This document shows, piece by piece, positions 60,597 to 64,000 of a DNA stretch of 64,000 bases. A program made the position numbers and the translations under genes. Source of the DNA: Siphonodentalium dalli (taxonomy: Eukaryota > Mollusca > Scaphopoda > Gadilida > Siphonodentaliidae); the NCBI GenBank assembly GCA_032622095.1, contig CP136069.1, positions 156,789,043 to 156,853,042 on the forward strand, in the 5' to 3' direction. The notes under the pieces are model-generated. The model was not told where the DNA came from and did no database searches. It saw nothing but the letters and a program-made list of their open reading frames with translations. How positions within the stretch are numbered: position 1 is the stretch's first letter; each line of letters opens with the position of its first letter.

Positions 60597-63500
60597 TCAA
60601 AGGTTGGGGAAACACGATGTGCAGTCGTTTGCTGATGCGAAGTCACAGTTGATGACGTCATCTTGAATGATGCCGAGATGATACTGTAGGTGTTCCTTCT
60701 CGTAATCCTGGTACTGATGATATTCGACGATATGTAGCTCATTGTTCAGGAAATAGTGAACTCTAGAAGATGAAATATAAATATTTATTTATAATAAACT
60801 CAATGATATTGATAGATTATCAGAGAATTGCTGACAAGTAAATATCCTATATAACACTGTGAAGATCTGGAGATTTTCACACTTTTGATGTGTAACCAAG
60901 CATTTCCATGTACTCTTGTTTGAGTTCATGTGACAGAATCAGTTGATCTGGACTTTTTCATATGAAGACCACATACCAAGTTTTATCAAATTCTGTCAAC
61001 TGCTTTTCAAGTTATCATCCAGACAACAAACATTTCGGACGGATGGACAAATGGACAGATGGCATAACGGACGGACTACCTCTGCAGATACACTTGTGAA
61101 CTGCAGACAATCCTTGTGGGTTGGAGTACCCACTGTCCAGGAAGTAGGGGTACCGGCCAAATTTAGTCGGGTGCGGGACAGTAACCCTTTCATGATGGGA
61201 ACTGCGCTGGTGCAGCATTAAAGATTCAATGTTGATGTAGAAATTGAATTTTTCATGTTGAACAGGAGCTACACTGGGCGTGGAAAAATATGCCTGGTGT
61301 GCTTATATGAACTGTACACAAACAAACAATGGCAGTGACAGTAAATATTGAAAATTCTAAAATTGCCAGTGCGTTCTCTTATATATGCGAGTCTCCCATA
61401 GGGAGCCTCGCATATATAAGAGAATGTACAGGCTTATAAGGTCAAGGTAAATATTGTTAGGCCAATGTTTTCTCTTACATATGCGAGGCTCCCAATGGGA
61501 GACTCGCATATATAAGAGAATGCATTGGCACAGGGTTTTCAGAAATTTCAGGAAGATCCAGTCATGGAAGGGTTATAAGTCGATAAATCCATAAATAATG
61601 AGATCATTTTTGAAACATGGTATGAATTTTATTGATATTGATCCATAAGCATCTTAGTCAAAACTGTGGTCACACATACATCTGAAGTGGTGTTGCCAAA
61701 TATAGTGCACCCAACATGTCGACGTTCAATGATTGGTTCAAATATATATGATATAGACATGTTGAAAACAACCTTTGGGATGCAGGAAATGCAATAAAAT
61801 TGATTGGATGATACTGTCTGTTCGAAAACAGACAGAAATTGTTGTCCATTACCCTCAAATTTGTAGGTACAAACAGGTACCAGGTATTTATTACTAATTA
61901 GTAACAAGAGCTATGCTGGGCATGGCAAAATATGCCAGGTGTGCTTTTATAAAATGTACACAAACAAACAATGGCAGTGACACTAAATTGTAGTAACCTC
62001 AAATATTGAAAATTATAATAGCCAAAAGTCACTAAAAATTATTTGTACAAAACCCATAATCGAACTTGTCTGTATTTTGGTCTGGAAAACTCACATACAA
62101 AATTTGGTTCCTAAAAAATAAACCAAACTAAAGTTATCATCTGGAAAGAGTAGTATCAAAATTGAAGTTTCCAAGTTGAAACAGGAGAATAACTCAGGTA
62201 AAAATTATCGGGCCGCACCCAAATTCAAACTAGACCTGTACCTTAGTTATGACTGAGCCACATACCAAGTTTAGTTGTGATAAAATAATCCAAACTCAAA
62301 TTATCATCCTGAAACCAAAATGTTGATGTAAAATTAAATTTTGCAAGTTGAAAAAGGTTCATTAATCCAGCGAACATCATCGGGCCGAACCCAAATTCGA
62401 ACTTGACCTGTATTTTGGTATGACTGATCCACATACCAAGTTTAGTTGTGACCAAATAATCCAAACTGAAGTTATCATTCGGAAACCAAAATAATGACAT
62501 AAAATTAGTTTTCCAAGTCGAAAAAGGCTCATAACTCCAGCAAAAATCATCGGGCCAAACTCAAATTCGAACTTGACCTGTAATTTGGTCTGGAAAACTC
62601 ACATACCAAATTTAGTTCCAATAAAATAACCCAAACTAAAGTTATCATCCGGAAACCAAAACTGCTAACGGACAGACGGACGGAAGGACGGACAGCTAGA
62701 CCAATCACATGATATGGCTGTATTTCAAACAGGCATATAAGAACAACACAAAACAGACTTTTTTTATTATACCTCTTACGTTGCTCATAATGTCAGCTAT
62801 AGTCATATAATGACACTGCATTTACACAATTAGCTTCCTTAAGAATCAGTACAAATTGCAATACGGTTACAAGAATGTTTCTGACATTCATCAGGCAATA
62901 ACTGAAGTGGGCCACAATTAATTAAGCGATGAACACCTACGTCACTCCAGGCCGACCGTGTGCACGCGATCTGTGTGTGGTGTCCACTTCACAAAAACAG
63001 ATGAACCACCTATGTCACTTTTAGATGCGTGTTGTTATTGGGAGACTGCTTGGAATTTGAACAATGTATATTACTTACAATTGTTGTGGTAGTTTTTAAA
63101 AGTTGTTCACATTATTAGTGCTCTATTAAAATGTACTGGTATATGATTATAAGAAATGACTTACAGATCGATTGGGGTTCATTGGTTTTGACAGGCAGAC
63201 TGCCAGTCAAAATCCAATGACCCCAATCGATCTGCAAGTCATTTCTTATATTATCTTACAGGGTGCCAGCTAAAAACAGTGCACACTCGTAAAGAATAAA
63301 CATAAAAGTAGTCATTAGAGTTTGGATGTCATCTCATTTGTAAATAAAAGAAATGTATGTATGTATGTTCTCATGACTAACCACTTATAAAACTTAACCC
63401 CTCCAAGACTGGAACTTTATGAAATTTAGCAAAAACCATGTGCCAATGCATTCTCTTATATATGCGTATCTCTAATAGGAAGCCTCCTATATCTAAGAGA

Positions 63501-63813
63501 ATACATTGACCTAACAATATTTACCTTGACCTTGTAAGCCTAAGCCAGTTCATTCTCTTATATATACAAGACTCTCTATGGGAGATTTGCATGTATAAGA
63601 GAATGCACTGGCACAGGATCTTTAATTCCGCACCAGCACGGCTCCCGTCATGAAAGGGTTAAGGCATTGTTCCCTACACTCATAAACTAGTTACTTACTC
63701 TTTCATGAAATTCCCAAAAATGAAGTAATGCTTGTTTGGTCTAATTTTTGGACAGGGACACCTGTTGCCTAGCACCAGAATGATAACGTCTCGCTCAATA
63801 AATTCAGCATCTC
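60597..63813 (-). CDS. 3' end of a gene with an NTR/C345C-like motif (two terminal exons, partial)
   Basis: Exon 63813-63699 (acceptor TTTGCAG, donor GA|GTAAGT) and exon 60762-60597 (acceptor TTCTAG, stop TGA) join in phase. They encode 92 C-terminal residues: DAEFIERDVIILVLGNRCPC, PKIRPNKHYFIFGNFMKE, VHYFLNNELHIVEYHQYQDY, a glutamate/histidine-rich stretch, then CTSCFPNL. The CxCPKxxPxKxYxxxG pattern resembles the NTR (netrin/C345C) module of netrins, complement C3-C5 and related secreted proteins. This part therefore may be the extracellular C terminus. The upstream exons lie beyond the window, so the whole architecture is unknown. The exon structure is well supported, the family name less so. 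Confidence 0.6.
60930..61090. repeat. Dispersed 'gacggacgg' repeat, fragment
   Basis: cacataccaagttttatcaa, caagttatcatccagacaac and cggacggatggacaaatgg, the 3' half of the family seen at 62000-62700. It lies in the intron between the two NTR-gene exons. Confidence 0.65.
61182..61577. mobile_element. TTAA-target MITE, GGAGCTGC family, degraded termini
   Basis: gtaaccctttcatgatggga to atggaagggttataa. Both TTAA sites are mutated. Two hairpins with the GGCTCCCTATGGGAGACTC stem, plus an unrelated insert near 61225-61355, are present. Confidence 0.72.
62000..62710. repeat. Dispersed 'gggccataactc' repeat, several units
   Basis: Blocks tgacctgtattttggtctg, cacataccaaatttagttcc, aagttatcatccggaaacc and aaaaggctcataactccagc recur about every 150 bp. 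The tail is cggacagacggacggaagg. Confidence 0.75.
62815..63147. repeat. Dispersed repeat related to 13150-13590
   Basis: Shares acacaattagc, ttgttattgggagactgc and attaaaatgtactggtatat in order with the exon 3-4 intron copy. It ends at the foldback 63148-63250. Confidence 0.7.
63148..63250. repeat. Intact foldback (counterpart of the minisatellite-bearing one)
   Basis: aagaaatgacttacagatcg, attggggttcattggttttg and acaggcag pair with ctgccagtcaaaatccaatg, accccaatcgatctgcaagt and catttctta. The loop has no minisatellite. Confidence 0.88.
63394..63662. mobile_element. TTAA-target MITE, GGAGCTGC family
   Basis: TTAACCCCTCCAAGACTGGA to CCGTCATGAAAGGGTTAA. Two diverged hairpins are present. It lies in the intron, 37 bp from the donor of the NTR-gene exon 63813-63699. 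Confidence 0.82.
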
Positions 63814-63909
63814 CTGCAAATGAAGGATATCGCAATTCAAGCAAAACATTCTCATCATTTGATGGGTTGATCCATCATTGTAACGAGCAATCTGATGTCC
63901 CCCCATCAC

Positions 63910-64000
63910 CAAGCCTGCAAATAGTGTGCAGAACACAGCGAGCTAGTATCACCAAATTCACCCTCTGTTGGACCTCATTCTGTTTAGGCTCATATTCTGG
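63910..64000. mobile_element. hAT-like hairpin MITE, cut by the window edge
   Basis: Starts CAAGCCTGCAAATAGTGTGC, with a deletion in the first hairpin, and runs off the end. Confidence 0.75.

Overview
The window is eukaryotic nuclear DNA from an invertebrate animal. Genes are split by GT-AG introns, intergenic and intronic DNA is AT-rich, and most of the sequence is dispersed repeats. The clearest gene encodes an animal-type zinc-dependent delta-aminolevulinate dehydratase. The repeats (miniature transposons, a 'gggccataactc...gacggacgg' family, many TACATGTA motifs) suggest a marine lophotrochozoan such as a mollusc or nemertean. A 5S rRNA-bearing LTR miniature element at 37.9-38.4 kb resembles a type I recall being reported from nemerteans. 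I cannot fix the species.

Genes. (1) ALAD occupies 39768 down to 3572 on the minus strand. Ten exons reconstruct a gap-free 347-residue protein whose active-site positions match the human numbering. Intron 1 is about 19 kb. (2) Inside that intron, on the plus strand, lies a THAP zinc-finger exon (31111-31326). It is broken exactly at its 3' end by a hAT-like element. (3) A plus-strand two-exon gene (42518-43824) encodes an unrecognised 170-residue protein with four membrane segments. (4) The last two exons of a minus-strand gene with an NTR/C345C-like motif lie at 63813-60597, and its 5' part is outside the window. A LINE reverse-transcriptase C-terminal fragment lies at 38641-39108. No rRNA or tRNA gene was found by reading, apart from the 5S-derived sequence in the LTRs.

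Repeats. 0-36 kb holds ALAD exons 10 to 2 and part of intron 1, filled with at least four families of miniature DNA transposons: TTAA-target (piggyBac-like) elements, 8-bp-duplication (hAT-like) elements with internal hairpins, TA-target (Tc1/mariner-like) foldbacks, and larger hAT-like deletion derivatives. A 23-copy, 32-bp minisatellite lies between exons 4 and 3. 36-45 kb holds the TRIM, the LINE fragment, ALAD exon 1 and the four-membrane-segment gene. 45.7-57.8 kb is a near-identical direct duplication of about 5.6 kb. Copy 1 carries two TTAA elements that are absent from copy 2, giving natural filled and empty sites. 57.8-64 kb is again repeat-rich and carries the NTR-like gene.

The genes show no shared pathway. 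The most notable item is the 5S-bearing TRIM. Also unusual are the hairpin cassette shared by several TTAA families, the minisatellite grown inside a foldback element, and the transposon whose first triplet supplies the stop codon of the THAP exon.
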